Assembly: GCA_023512835.1 (NCBI GenBank)
Contig: CM042090.1
Location: 25,087,783-25,151,782, forward strand
Source: Taxillus chinensis
Taxonomy: Eukaryota > Streptophyta > Magnoliopsida > Santalales > Loranthaceae
DNA: 64,000 nucleotides
Reading direction: 5' to 3'
Shown here piece after piece: positions 13,601-25,504 of the stretch (the first letter of the stretch is position 1; each line of letters begins with the position of its first letter). A program made the translations under genes and the position numbers. Below the pieces are notes generated by a model. That model ran no database searches. It was not told where the DNA came from and saw only the letters and a program-made list of their open reading frames with translations.

Positions 13601-13768
13601 GGTATTTTATGTTATTTTTTCTGTTTTTTTAATTAAAATTTAACTTTAGCTAAAAAGTATATTAGATTTTCAACGAAGGTGAGAAAGTTATCTTACTACA
13701 AATTTGATAATTTCACGTAAAATAAAATTTTCCTCTAAAATATGTAAATTTCATTATCACCTCTCCTT
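10666..13768. other. Intergenic, repeat-bearing
   Basis: A (TA)n run lies near 11080-11100. A less AT-rich block at about 11220-12020 has no recognisable product. Between about 12550 and 13100 there are many degenerate copies of AAATCGATTT/TTTGGTTTGATTTGA-like words, typical of decayed repeats. No gene is supported. Confidence 0.5.
12346..12452. repeat. Two-copy tandem repeat, period about 63 bp
   Basis: CAAGGCCACAACC...GTTTGAAACAACCTCCACTT, beginning near 12346, recurs as CAAGGACACAACC...GTTTGAAACAACCTCCACTT near 12409. The copies differ at a few positions. Confidence 0.6.
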
Positions 13769-14073
13769 AGATCAACTCTATTAGGTTTTCTATTCTTTAC
13801 AAATAGAAATCTAAATCTAAAAAATTCACTCTAACAAACTCTCTATTTCACTCTACATGTAAAATTTGTTATAGTTAATTTTTATTTTTAAAGAGTAATT
13901 ATTTATTCTCTATTTATTATTATATTATTTTTTTCTCTCTCCATCATTAAAATATATTATTTTAATATAAATAAAGTTAAAATGAAGAATTTTATTAGAA
14001 TTATGTAAAAAAACACAAATAAAGAAATTTTTATATTTGGAGATAAAATATAAAGTTTTATTGGAGTTGATTA
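13769..14073. mobile_element. Tourist-like MITE (about 300 bp)
   Basis: The left end GATCAACTCTATTAGG and the reverse complement of the right end (AATCAACTCCAATAA) form imperfect inverted terminal repeats, with TTA beside both ends. The interior is AT-rich and noncoding. Exact ends are uncertain. Confidence 0.45.
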
Positions 14074-14982
14074 AATACAGAAAATAGAAATACGATGATA
14101 CTAAAACAATATAAATGTCATGCCAATCGAGCGAAACAAATGTAGTGTCTCTCACGATTTAGGTCATCGCTATATGTGTGCAATTGTTGATAAACGATAT
14201 AATAAAGGAAGAATTTAAAGTAAACAATACAAGCATTGATCAATATATAATAAATAAATAAATAAATTACACTACATTCTTAACGTGTAGGATCACAAGA
14301 TTTTATAATAGTGCATCCAAACTTTTATTTTCACAAAATAATGATCAAAATATTTATTGTAATACGCTATTCTCTCTTGATATTAACATATATGAACAAT
14401 ATGGTAACAATTAGAATATGGGATTTGGGCAAGAGGTGCTTGTTTAATATCAATTTTGGATATCATACTAGAAACAGGTCAATGATAGCAAAATTACATT
14501 ATCCTACATTTAAGAGTTTTCGATAATTTTGTTATTTATTTTTTGGTACTTTATATTTTATTAGGCATTCTAATTGTCAAAACTTTAATGGCTCTTATAG
14601 TAACTGAAAATAAGTTTGAGGGGAATGAAATTAATACGAGAATGAAATATAATGAGAATAAGACTTTAATTGTGATTAAGAATATAAAACGATTTGATTT
14701 TTCATGTGGCATGTCTAAACCTCGCCAATTTAGGGCCACATTTTATACGGATCAGAAATTTTATATAGGTTTGTTTTCTAACAAACAGTTAGTTTTAACA
14801 AGCAACTGAATTAATATACTAAAAATAATCGCACGAAATATACCAAACACCAACAATGAAAAACCCAATATACCAATATATGAATTCGAAACGATCGCAT
14901 GCAGAATACCAAAAACAATATTGACAGACAAACTAATTATTAATTAAACAAAATTAAAATTTCACATAAATGCATAATACCA

Positions 14983-15190
14983 GTGGAAGAGACGATCTAA
15001 CGTTGGAGACTCGACGAAGATGACGGAGGAGCTCTGACCGTCGATTGGACGAGGATGACGAAGGAGCTCTACTTGCGTGATTGATCGACGATGAGGATGG
15101 TGGATCAATATACGGAGGAGCTCTGACTACGTCCTCAACTGGACAAGGACGACAGATCAACGACAGACGACAGAAGAGCTCTCTAGCTAG
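14983..15190. repeat. Irregular GAGCTCT-containing repeat block
   Basis: GAGCTCT occurs near 15029, 15064, 15119 and 15175, each preceded by a GACGA/GACAGA-rich stretch. The block is less AT-rich than its surroundings. No protein is recognised on either strand. Confidence 0.4.
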
Positions 15191-15625
15191 TGCCTCTCGT
15201 GACACTCGATGACGGCTTGCCTGTTATTGTAACGCACTAACGTGTAAATGATTATAAATAATGGATCAGGAGACAGGCTAATGGGGTTAGGGAGTTGGTG
15301 TCAGGTCCACATATCAGTTCGTGTTCATCTTACTTTGATCCGCACATGGACTAAACGAATAGTTCGGCTAGGCCAGTGATTCAAATGGACCTAATTTAGA
15401 ATAATCTAGTTCATTTTACATCTTTATTTGTGATTGGTATAGAATAATAAAACGGGATCTGTGAATCAGTCCCTGATCGAACCAAATCGGACCATCTATT
15501 TCAGATACGGGCCTAAATGAATCGGTTCATTTAAGCCCAGTCTGCACAATCAAAATGGCTCCTCTTCTTTAGAGAATTAGAATCCAACACACTTCGGCTG
15601 TGCATTAGGGTTTGGTATCGTTTTC

Positions 15626-15803
15626 GGCTTAAAAAATATAAGGTAGCTGGGCTTGATTTTTGCTTTTGTCCTATGATTTCGTTTTGGGCTTAAAAAATAT
15701 AAGGTAGGTGGGCTTTATTTTGCTTTTGTTGATTTCTTTTTGGGCTTGACAAATATAAAGTAGCTGGGCTTTATTTTTGCTTTTGTCCTATGATTTCTTT
15801 CTG
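15626..15803. repeat. Three-copy tandem repeat, period 56-61 bp
   Basis: Copies start at 15626, 15687 and 15743. Each reads GGCTT-A/G-A-rich, AATATAA(G)GTAG(C/G)TGGGCTT, then TTTTGCTTTTG and GATTTC. The middle copy lacks the TCCTAT segment. The block is noncoding. Confidence 0.8.
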
Positions 15804-16218
15804 GAAAACGTTGCGGTCACCTGTCAGTGATTCATTTACAACTCGTGCACGTCATTTTCATATCACTGTTCCTAAGCACGAAAGTGGTGAATAATTATAT
15901 AGACATAGATATCCACCAAGAACTATTTACAAACTACTAATAAATGAATAAAAAATCTTTGTGGGGGCGGGAATATATGGGTCGACAAGTTGTCCCAAAG
16001 GACAAAGAAAGTGGTTACATAAATAGACCCTTTACGTTGAAAATGTTATTCTTTTTGCTGCATTCACTGTTTAAATGAATTAAAAAGTTTTTTTAAAAAA
16101 TAAAAACCGAATGTTTGGGCTTGTTGCAAGTCAAATTATCCCATCAAACTAGCTTTTATCATTTAATCGATAAAATATAAAAGAGATGTGAAAGAATTTA
16201 ATATGAAAAAATTATATA

Positions 16219-16255
<37 letters not shown>

Positions 16256-18175
16256 GTTAATTGATTGGAATAAAAAAAAGATAAAATATATATTTTATAA
16301 TTTAATTAGAATTAATGAAATATTTTTAAAAAATAATATTACGTGTAATATTAATTTTATCAAATTAGAAGATAATTAATAGGGAGATGTTAGGGTCATT
16401 TTTAAAAACAAAAGTACTGTATATTTTCTCATCTTTTGGGTACTGTGAGTCGGATCAAATAGGATTTTTGTATAAAAATATCAAATTTGTGCAAGTGAGG
16501 CAAGATTCGAGCCCGATCCAATGACGTATTGGGCCGGCATGGCAAAATTGTCACTCCAATCCGTAAATAGGGTCAAAAATTAAGTTTCAAGTTTGATCTC
16601 ATCAATGCAACTTATTAAAGGCCTAGTTTGGCAATGCTGTGCTTTTAGGAGAAGCTGCTTTTAGTTGTGCTGGAAAAATAAGCTGCTATTAAAATAAGCA
16701 GGTGAGTGTTTGGTAAAATATAATTTTAAAAGCGCTATAGAATTTAAAAGCAGATAAAAGGCGTTTGGTAAATTAAAAATAAAACTGCTGTTGGAAATTA
16801 AAAAGTCATAAATAGCCTTTTTATTATTATAATTCTTAATTTAACGTTGCTAATCCCTCCCCTCCATCCTCGACAAACCATCTCCTCCAAACCTCCCCTC
16901 CATCCCTGTCGTCCAAGCCCCCCCTTCTCCCCCAAGTAGCAGAGGTCACCGGATGAGAAAGGAAAAGAAAAAAAAATCCATGCTAATCCCGCCCCTCCTC
17001 GCTGCCCAATACCGCCCCTCCTCGTCAGTAGCAGTAGCAGAGGTCACTGCAGCCCAACCCTGCCCTCCTCGCCGCCCAATCCCCCCCAAGCTTGCCACCC
17101 AAGTCCCCTTCCCCGCCGCTCAAGCCCATCGTCCAACCCCTCCAGCGTGATTTCCGCTCTGAACGAATACCGTATTAGTTATGACCCTAAGATCCCTTCC
17201 GTTGCAAAGTTTCTACTCCCCCGGACACTTTTTGCATAAATAATAAAAATGCATCAGTTGTCAATTAAAATGGACAACTAATGGCTGGAAATGGACATGC
17301 AAATTATATTCAGCGGATTATTCCGAACCCTACTAACTGCCTCCTGATTGCTAGGGTGTTCCCAACGACCATCAGATGCAAATATAATAAATTGATCGTC
17401 TAATTTTAGTGAATGCACTGATATTGATGGTTCTGCACTTAATATTGGTATTCTAAAAGATATGGACAATTTAAGTGATGAATCATTTTACGTTAGAATA
17501 TTTTGACCAAATCAGTTTGATATCCCCAAAACATTGGTCCTTACACAAGCATCAACATTTTCATTTTAAAAGCAACAGAATATTGTGTTCAACATTTATA
17601 TTTACCCATAGGCCAAGGCTCATTATTATAGATCAAGTTATCATCAATTAAATACTTCATTTAATATCTCTTCAAAATTCCTAGAAATTCATATCAAAAA
17701 AGTAATTGAATTAGGTTCCCTTATAATTTCATTCCCCTTGAACGAAAGAAAACATAATTGCCATAATTGCCATGGTAAACTTCATTCCAGTTTGCCATAA
17801 TTGCCATGGTAAACGAATGTGATCACCCTAGGTCCACTAAAAATGAAGCAGGAAACCGATCCAGTTAAGAAGAGAGATAACAAAATTCATGTCATCTCAC
17901 AAGTTGGAGACTGAACCAAGACTAAATGCAGAATATGATAGTAATGGTGGGAAGAAAATAAAACACAAAAGAGAAACCATTTGCTGCAATGGTTCTACGC
18001 TTGCATGACACATCAATAGGAAAACTAAACAAAATTTGCATAACTGCATAAAAATTTTATTACATAATCTGGATTACTGCATAACAAAATCTGCATAATT
18101 GCATAACGCATCTAGCAAAACTGCATAACTCATTTAGCAAAACTGCATAAAAATTTGTTACATAAAAATTAAAAA

Positions 18176-19505
18176 TCACAACCCCATCAAACTTCCAGCA
18201 ATAACATCTCTTAGGGCATCCATTTCAAATGATCTTGTCACACCGGTAGTAAGAGGTTCAACATCGTCATTATCTTCAACTCTTCCATAGTTATCGATGA
18301 TTATGGTAAAATGTCGATCATGCTCGGTATGCCTCCTTATGTAGTTATGCAAAGTCATAGTTGCAATAACGATTTTTACTTGTTTTTCAAATGAATAAGA
18401 AGGCATGTCTCTTAAAATCTTCCATTTTTTCTTCCATACACCGAAAGTACGTTCAATAACACTTCTAAAAGAAGAATGTGCATGATTGAACACTTCTTTA
18501 TATCCTTCGGGTTGACCACTTTGACGAAACACTTGAAGATGATAGCGTTCATTTTTATAAGGGCCTAAAAAACCTTTAATTTGCGGATATCCTGCATCCA
18601 CTAAATAATATTTTCCTGTCAAAAAATAAAATAAATTATTAATCAACACCATTAAAAATCACATCCCCTGTTTAAAGAGAACATTCTAACCTTCTGGTGG
18701 TGTAGGAAAATTTGCACTTGGATCACGCAAAGCAGATAAGAAAATCCAAGCATCATGAGCATTGCCTTCCCAACCAGCCAATGCATATATAAATTGCATA
18801 TCAAAATTGCACACGGCCATTACATTTTGTGTTGGTATTCCTTTCCTACCAATAAATGGTACTTGATGTTCAGGAGCTATACGAGCCTGGACATGTACAC
18901 CGTCTATTGCACCAATGCAATCCTACATTATTTTGACAAGTTTATAAAATATAAATAAAGTAACAAAAATAAAAGAACAAATTAGTAATTAATTTTACCT
19001 TGAAGTGAGGCATATATCTATGGTCATTTGATATCTGAATAGGAGTATCCTTAAATTCTGGATCTTGTGGCTTCAAAACATCAACACTCATCAAACACAT
19101 AACATCTAAAACGTTACTGAAATATGTGCACACAGTCCAAGCAGAGTGTTGAAAACGTTCTTGTGCTAATCTATTCCCAACACCATGCCCTAGGATGTGT
19201 AAAAACATCCCTACAATTTCAATCACATTTGTACTTCTTGATCCTCGTAACCCATAGTTGGCTTGCAAGTCATTGCATAAATTGTAAAAACAATTTTTAT
19301 CCATTCTAAGCATCCTAAAACATCTATCATCATTCCCATCAAGTTATTCTCTCAACCACTTATTTCCTGTTTGTGAAGAATTCATGCAAGGATTTTTATA
19401 AATAAATGTATTGTAATAGTATTGTATAAGTTCAATAGCCCCACATACAACTTATAATTTGGCCTCCATGAGCTTGTCTACCATTTTCACCTTAAGAATT
19501 TGAAC
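18176..19505 (-). pseudogene. PIF/Harbinger transposase (DDE_Tnp_4, HARBI1-like), two in-frame stops
   Basis: Three minus-strand exons splice in frame: 18999-19505, 18691-18922 and 18176-18615. The N-terminal part holds the DNA-binding region (CFRMLRMDKNCFYNLC, then GSRSTNVIEIVGMFLHILGHG). The second exon carries the first catalytic Asp in CIGAIDGVHV. The third carries the second Asp in YYLVDAGYP and the Glu in VIERTFGVWKKKW, with exactly 47 residues between them, the DD47E spacing of PIF/Harbinger enzymes. The catalytic core is intact, but TAA codons at 19452-19454 and 19344-19346 interrupt the first exon. A start at the Met of 19311-19313 would avoid both but lose part of the N-terminus. 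The enzyme cuts and rejoins element ends and normally works with the Myb-like partner encoded just upstream. Confidence 0.88.
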
Positions 19506-19545
19506 CTGCCAAACATTATTTAAAAAAAAAAATTAATGAACCTTA

Positions 19546-19599
<54 letters not shown>

Positions 19600-19739
19600 C
19601 TTAATGTAGCCAGTTCATAACACAAATATTAAAAAAAATACTTGTTTAGTTTAATACCAAATTCAAAAGTTCTAACATCACAACTAAAGCAAATATAACA
19701 AAATGACAATAAATAAAGTTCTTGAGTCATGCTGAAATT

Positions 19740-20765
19740 CTATCTTGCATGCTCATGCTCATACTTGAGCCAACTAAGTTTATCAGTTTCATCCATTGCC
19801 ATAAACACTTCTCTTTTCTCTTTTGCACAAAATAGGTCACTTGCAAAAAAATATAGAGGTTTGTCTAGCCCTGGGATATCTTTGAGAACCTCTATACATT
19901 TTGTTATGGTAAACTCAGGTGTCTTGTTAGAACCAGAAGATACTTCAGAACTCTTGCAGCCCTCAACTGCATCTACAAGACGATTAATTTGTTGAGAAAG
20001 CATTGCTGCGCCTCCCCCATTCGCCTTATTTTTCCTTCTCATCCATATTGTGGATTGTTTTCCTAGTTCCTCTCTTGATCTTTTTCTTTGTATGTGTTTT
20101 GAAGGTTCTTGAATATTGTTTTCATCAGAATTACCACTACTCTCAATTAGAGAAACTTCCACCGTGGATACTTTCTCAGATTCAAATGGAACAAATCCTG
20201 ATGCAGGAGTCCAAGCATAATCCCCTGTTGCTGTGGTATTCATAAACATCCTGTCAAACTTTTCTTCCATATTTGGTGCAATGCATTCTTTGCGGAACTT
20301 TGATGCTTGAGGATATTTCTGTACATATTATAATAATTTAAAATACGACAACATGGAAAAGAATTAAAAAATAAAGAAAAGGAAATACAAAGACAGCAAT
20401 ATTACCTGTAATTTACTTTGCCACTAATCATCAGATGCATCAACCGTTTTCTTATTTGAATTCCATCCAAGTCCAGTTTCTTTCCCAATTAAATCCTTCC
20501 ACATTTTCCAATCAGTCTTAAGTGCATCCCATTTGTTCTTCAATTGTGGCTTTGTATACATTCTTCCGGTTGCTTTATTAAAATTTTCACACAAGTTTGA
20601 TCACCCTACTCTATCAAAATGAGTTCCTGGGCGGTGTCCAGCTTCTACTTCTTTGATGCATAACTCACAAAATGCATTAGTGTTTTCAACATCCCATATA
20701 GCCTTAACTCTTGGGACACTTGCCTTAATTTCAGAATAGTTGCCACTATTTTTCTCATTTTCCAT
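19740..20765 (-). pseudogene. Myb/SANT-like accessory gene of the PIF/Harbinger element, two in-frame stops
   Basis: Two exons, 20406-20765 and 19740-20318, join in phase 0 at GT-AG to give 312 codons. Exon 1 has the Myb/SANT-like fold seen in plant Harbinger partners and in host L10-interacting MYB proteins (KAIWDVENTNAFCELCIKEV, TKPQLKNKWDALKTDWKMW). Exon 2 begins KYPQASKFRKECIAPNMEEK, then a Ser/Asn-rich linker, a basic patch (KHIQRKRSREELGK) and a C-terminal acidic/hydrophobic region. TGA at 20601-20603 and TAG at 20424-20426 stand where relatives usually have Trp, so each can be explained by one G-to-A change in TGG. The protein is thought to help the transposase reach the nucleus and bind the element ends. 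Confidence 0.82.
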
Positions 20766-22020
20766 CTAATTAGAAAAAATCATAAAATTAAAATATTACA
20801 AGAGAAAATAAACACTTATAAAATTAAAATAAGTTAGGAAATTATTCATGCATAATTGGGATAACTGCTATATTTTGGTGCAAGGTGTTTAATTGGGTGT
20901 CATAGTGAGATAGTTGAACTTTAAGCAATAATCAGACTCCTCGGAACACGAACTTCAGCCCAAAAAAATAGATGCTAAACCGAAAATATTTCCATTGCAA
21001 AAACAGTTTAAATTTGTCCACATGCAGTTCTGGTAGAGGTGGTATAACATTGTGGATGGAATACAAACATCAAGATTCAGGTAAAAAAGAAAGAAAAGCA
21101 TGACAACAGTTAGAAAGTTCAAAAAGACTATTATCTCAATACGTAGAACTAATTGTCGATAATTATTTACAAACCATTTAAACTAACCAAAAATTAAGAT
21201 AATTGTCAACACGTCATTCCCCATATCTAAAATCCCTCCAGCTTTCGTACATGAACAATCAATGCAACTACATGTTAAACACTATGGATATACTTAAGTC
21301 AATTTTTATAAACCAATCAACAATTAAATAGAATAAACATTCAACAACCCAATATGCATAACATTGTATAAGTTGTTTGCGCCCAAACTGAAAAATCAAA
21401 TTAACAATCCAATAATTATCAATCAAAGCACTTATTTTTCATTACTATAATTTGTAATATACACACGACAGAGTTTGCTTGGAGACAAGAGAGGAACTGA
21501 CCGTACAAAGTCCCAACCGAAGAGGGGGGGTGCACTGAGGGAGAGAGAGGAGGGCTGGAGAGTCAGAGAGGAGGGGATGACGGCGTGATGGTGTTAGATC
21601 TGAGGAGAGAGGAAGGTTGACCGACCGACCGATAGGGACCGTGCGGCGTGTCGTTGTCGCTCGCTAAGGCTGAGGAGCAAGGAAGGCTGCCGTTGCCGCT
21701 GGTGCTTGGTGGACACGTTGAGGGGCTGCCGTTGCTGCTGGTGCAAGGACGGCTGGAGAATTGGGGGCTAGGGTATGATTTCTAAAATACCAATTTTAAT
21801 AAATTGCAGCGAGGGAGAAAATTGTCATTTAAAATTTTTAAAACTGCTTCTTGTTTAAGCAGCTTTTAAAAGCACTCCTGAAATTGTTTATGCTTTTTAT
21901 CTAAAAAAACAGAAACTTTTTTAATAAGCACTTTTAAAAATTTTACCAAACATATTTTACTGCTTCTGCTTATTTTATAAGCAGAAGCAGTCTCCTGGAA
22001 GCATTTGCAAACTGGCGCAA

Positions 22021-23030
22021 AGTCTAAATCAATTCGCCCGGGATAATTTTTAAATGCTTTATTACTATTTTGTCATTTAAAACATTATAAATTAGTACTC
22101 ACAACATATGATAGATTTAATTTATTTGATTTAAAAATTTTAATTTACACAGCCGTAAAATTGAAAAGTATGCTCATTAAGATTATGTTATACAATTGTA
22201 AACTAACAAATTAAAATTTGAGCACAAGCTTTCTCTAATACAAATATACAATCTCAAATTTTTAACTAACTTCAAATAATTAATAAATTAGATTTCAATG
22301 CTTATAGAAATTGATGAGGAGCTATAGTCTATAGTAATAATTAAATTTGATACTGTAATACTCAACAAATAAAAATATTTAAAAAAAATTAAATATTTGT
22401 GTTTTAAATAAATGAAGTCATATTAATATTTAAATAATTTAAAAATAATATTTAAATATGTGTGCTTCCAACAAGTAGTTGGAATAGATAGATGTGATTT
22501 TTTTAGCTAAACTAATTAAATATTAAGTTAAGAATTAAGTTAGGATTATTTATCACTCATGAATTACGTTAGGATTGTTTCATTGTGAATTAGAAAATAT
22601 AACACATTTTAATTAAATAAAAAGCACAAAACCATATAAATGTGCACCGGTCACCTCTAGAATTAGATTTTACCCACATCTTATAAATAATTAATAAATT
22701 CGAGCGACCCTTTAATAACCCTATAATTAAAGTGTCTAGGCTTTCAGATTAAATAAAAACAAAAAACTTTATTATTTATTCATGTTTGTTTATTTGCTTA
22801 TTTTCATCGTTAGTTGCTTGTTCTTATTATTGAGAAATTGTTAAATAAAATATGTGAGTTAATGAAAAAAACAAGACAAAAATGGTAAACGGCTTGTTTA
22901 CTGTTTGTTTCAATATCACTTTACTTATTCACGTGCTCACCTATTTGATAATAAAATAACAAATTGGCATGTGAAATAAATACACCTATGAATTTTTTAT
23001 CACGTGATTATAAAGTTTATACTGTTATAG
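22021..23030. other. AT-rich intergenic
   Basis: No gene or recognisable element is seen, only AT-rich sequence. Confidence 0.5.
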
Positions 23031-23447
23031 TCCATTTGGTACGCAATAATGAAATTAGAGATAATAGAATCATTAAGATAATGAAATTGACATGGGAAAT
23101 GAAATTGAATTTTTGATTACTTTGATTGTGTTTGGTATATAAGACCAATCAAGGTAATATATTAATAAAATTACTGAAATATCTTCAATTGGGGGGGAGG
23201 GGGGGGCCACGCGATTGTGCTGGCAATAGCTAATGCCAAAAAAAAAACAAGAGCAGAATAATAAAAAAGATTCTTTCATGCAATAAAAGTTTTGTAAACC
23301 TGGCGGTTGGAAGAATGAATTTAACCTTACATAGGGGTATAAGATTGACGTGAGAATCATTAACTTCATTTTTTTGTGTACCAAACGAGGAAAGGAATGC
23401 AATTTGATTCATTTTCTTTTTTTTTCCCGCATACCAAACATGCACTT
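23031..23447. mobile_element. MITE with TTTGGTA-type termini
   Basis: The left end has CATTTGGTACGCAAT. The right end, reverse complemented, reads AAGTGCATGTTTGGTATGC. A further internal inverted pair (GTTTGGTATATAAG near 23129, TGTACCAAACGAGG near 23379) suggests a foldback structure. A short G tract (23191-23207) lies inside. Target duplication is not clear. Confidence 0.4.
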
Positions 23448-24164
23448 ACTTAGGCTATCCCTCGCAAATATAAAAATTAATAAAAAAATATAAACTTAAT
23501 AACAAAAGACTAAAACAAAGTTTGTTATTGTTTTAAAACCCTTTTTAAAAAGTCGAAGTGTCCACATCATTAATTAATGTTTGTCTTTTAATTTGTCTAG
23601 TTTGAAGTAATGCCTTAAATATTAAAATCTAAAAATATGTTTTCAATCACTATCCTATTTGGAAAAGAAGTTCTCTATTACTATATTCAATGAGTCCCAC
23701 ATTCTAAATATTTTCAAAATAAAAACCTTATATTTTATCAAATAAAAAGCAAGTTAAACAAATCAAATTTTCCTCTTATATTTGGCCAAAGGCCTAAGGT
23801 TTGACGTAGAGCTGTAAATAGCTTGAAATCGGATCATAAAAAATCTGATTTGTTACTTATTTTAAAGGAGTTTGAGCCTAAACTCAATGCGCTTGTACTC
23901 TAGTATGTATTAATTAATTTGTTTATATCACTCAATTTTACACCAAAAATTTTATATTATTAACTTATTATATTAATATGTTAATATAAATTTTAATACT
24001 TTAATGCTAAATAAATTAATATGGTATATTTGATCTAAATAAACTTAATATTCCAAATTTAAACAAATCCGTAAAACCAAACTTAAATGACTTTAAATGA
24101 ATTAATATTTCACAAATTTGAGTTTGATTTTTTTTTTTAAGTTCGTCTCAAAGAGATCGGATTC
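23448..24164. other. AT-rich intergenic
   Basis: Nothing recognisable as a gene or element between two MITEs. Confidence 0.45.
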
Positions 24165-24600
24165 TCTGCGAGTTTAGATTCGTTGGTAAGCAAGGTCAGC
24201 TTATTACCGTGGTAATCTGACTTATTTCGAACTTTGTCGATATTTGTTTTAAAAATTAATCGTTAGATTTAATACTCATATAGTATATATTATTATTGTA
24301 AAATTTCAATGCGATTTAACGGTTACTTTTTATGCAAAATTAATTAGAAAAAATATGAATTTTAATAAATTAAAATAAATTTGCTTATTTATTTACATTT
24401 TTTTTCTAATTAAATTTGTACAAAAATTAACTGTTAGATCATCTCAAAATTTTACATGCATGATATATATCAAATGAATATTCAATCTAACAGTTGATTT
24501 TTGAAACAACATCAACATGAGTCCAAAATAAGTCAAATCACCACCACGATAATGAGCTAACCTTACTCACCGCCGAATCCAGACTCTTTATCTACCGTAT
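24165..24600. mobile_element. Foldback MITE with long terminal inverted repeats
   Basis: The outer 65 bases at each side are inverted copies with scattered mismatches. The left reads GATTCGTTGGTAAGCAAGGT, then CAGCTTATTACCGTGGT. The right, reverse complemented, reads GATTCGGCGGTGAGTAAGGT, then TAGCTCATTATCGTGGT. A second inner inverted pair follows (AATCGTTAGATT near 24258, AATCTAACAGTT near 24483). There is no coding capacity. Confidence 0.7.
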
Positions 24601-25504
24601 AACATTCAGGCAATACCAAAACATAGCAAAAGCCAATAATTTTGAGATGATTTAATATTTTTTTAAATTTACATATTAAAATAATATAATTTTAATATGT
24701 CGCATACCTACTTTGATGTACCACATTCCTAAAGTTTGAATCCGTCCCAAAACTCTAAAATTTTGAACTGGATTCATTAATAGGCCAATCGACATGAGCA
24801 TATATTTAAAATAATAAATGGCATAAATTTAAATTGAGGTAAATTAAAGAAATCATCACATGGCAACGTCCCTTGATGGAGAGACACGTGCTTAGGCTTG
24901 TTGAACAGACATATGTGCGACCAAAATAGCATCTTATTGTGGGTGTGGGTAGGCCACTAGTTTAGGAAAAAATGAGAAGAGAAGCACTGCGTGCGGGTAA
25001 GAAAAAAGGGCCAAGAACAATAGCATTTTGGTCTAGTTTGAAGCCTCCATACGGACCCATGCATGCATTGCAAATTGGATCCCTAAAGAGCTTGATTATA
25101 GCTCTGCCCTCTTTTATAGTCAATTTTCTATCCACATTGGCTTTGTGATTTTGCTGACAGGTAACTGCTCTGTAATTTAACCGAGTTGTTGGGGGGAAAT
25201 GATGAAATTTGAAACTCAAACCAATAATTCAAATAAATTAAGATATTGATGTTGCGCAGGCATTAATAGGAATTACAATAAACTTACATTAACGTGCGAG
25301 CCTTGTATGCCTCACTTTCTGTTACAATTTACGTTGGTTTTTTTTGGGCCTAGAATTTTGTAATTTATAGACTTGAACCTTATATTTTATTTAATTATTG
25401 GAGAATTTATATCATCCAAAATACAAATTAAGCTAACCGTAACTCTAATGCTTTATTTTGTATGAGTTGAAAATTGATGGAAAACGAAAAGGATGTAGAA
25501 AATA
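24601..25504. other. Intergenic, no supported gene
   Basis: An 85-codon minus-strand frame at 24962-25219 has no firm family match and is not called. The rest is AT-rich. Confidence 0.4.

Larger units (their letters stand above)
16618..22020 (-). mobile_element. PIF/Harbinger DNA transposon (autonomous type, inactivated)
   Basis: Imperfect inverted terminal repeats of about 40 bp bound the element: left GGCCTAGTTTGGCAATGC then AGGAGAAGCTGCTTTT, right (reverse complement) GCGCCAGTTTGCAAATGC then AGGAGACTGCTTCTGCTT. The interior carries both hallmark genes on the minus strand, a Myb/SANT-like gene and a DD47E transposase. Family target sites are 3 bp (TWA). TAA occurs just outside each end, but the exact boundary is ambiguous by a few bases. 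Subterminal regions are CT-rich at the left (16850-17150) and GA-rich at the right (21480-21770). An (AT)n run lies at 19549-19594 between the two genes. Confidence 0.85.

Noticed and set aside
16953..17150. Pro-rich 65-codon frame
   Set aside because: It is a by-product of the CT-rich subterminal region of the Harbinger element.
24962..25219. 85-codon minus-strand frame with NVDRKLTIKEGRA
   Set aside because: It faintly recalls an RNase H-like motif, but the catalytic residues and length do not match.
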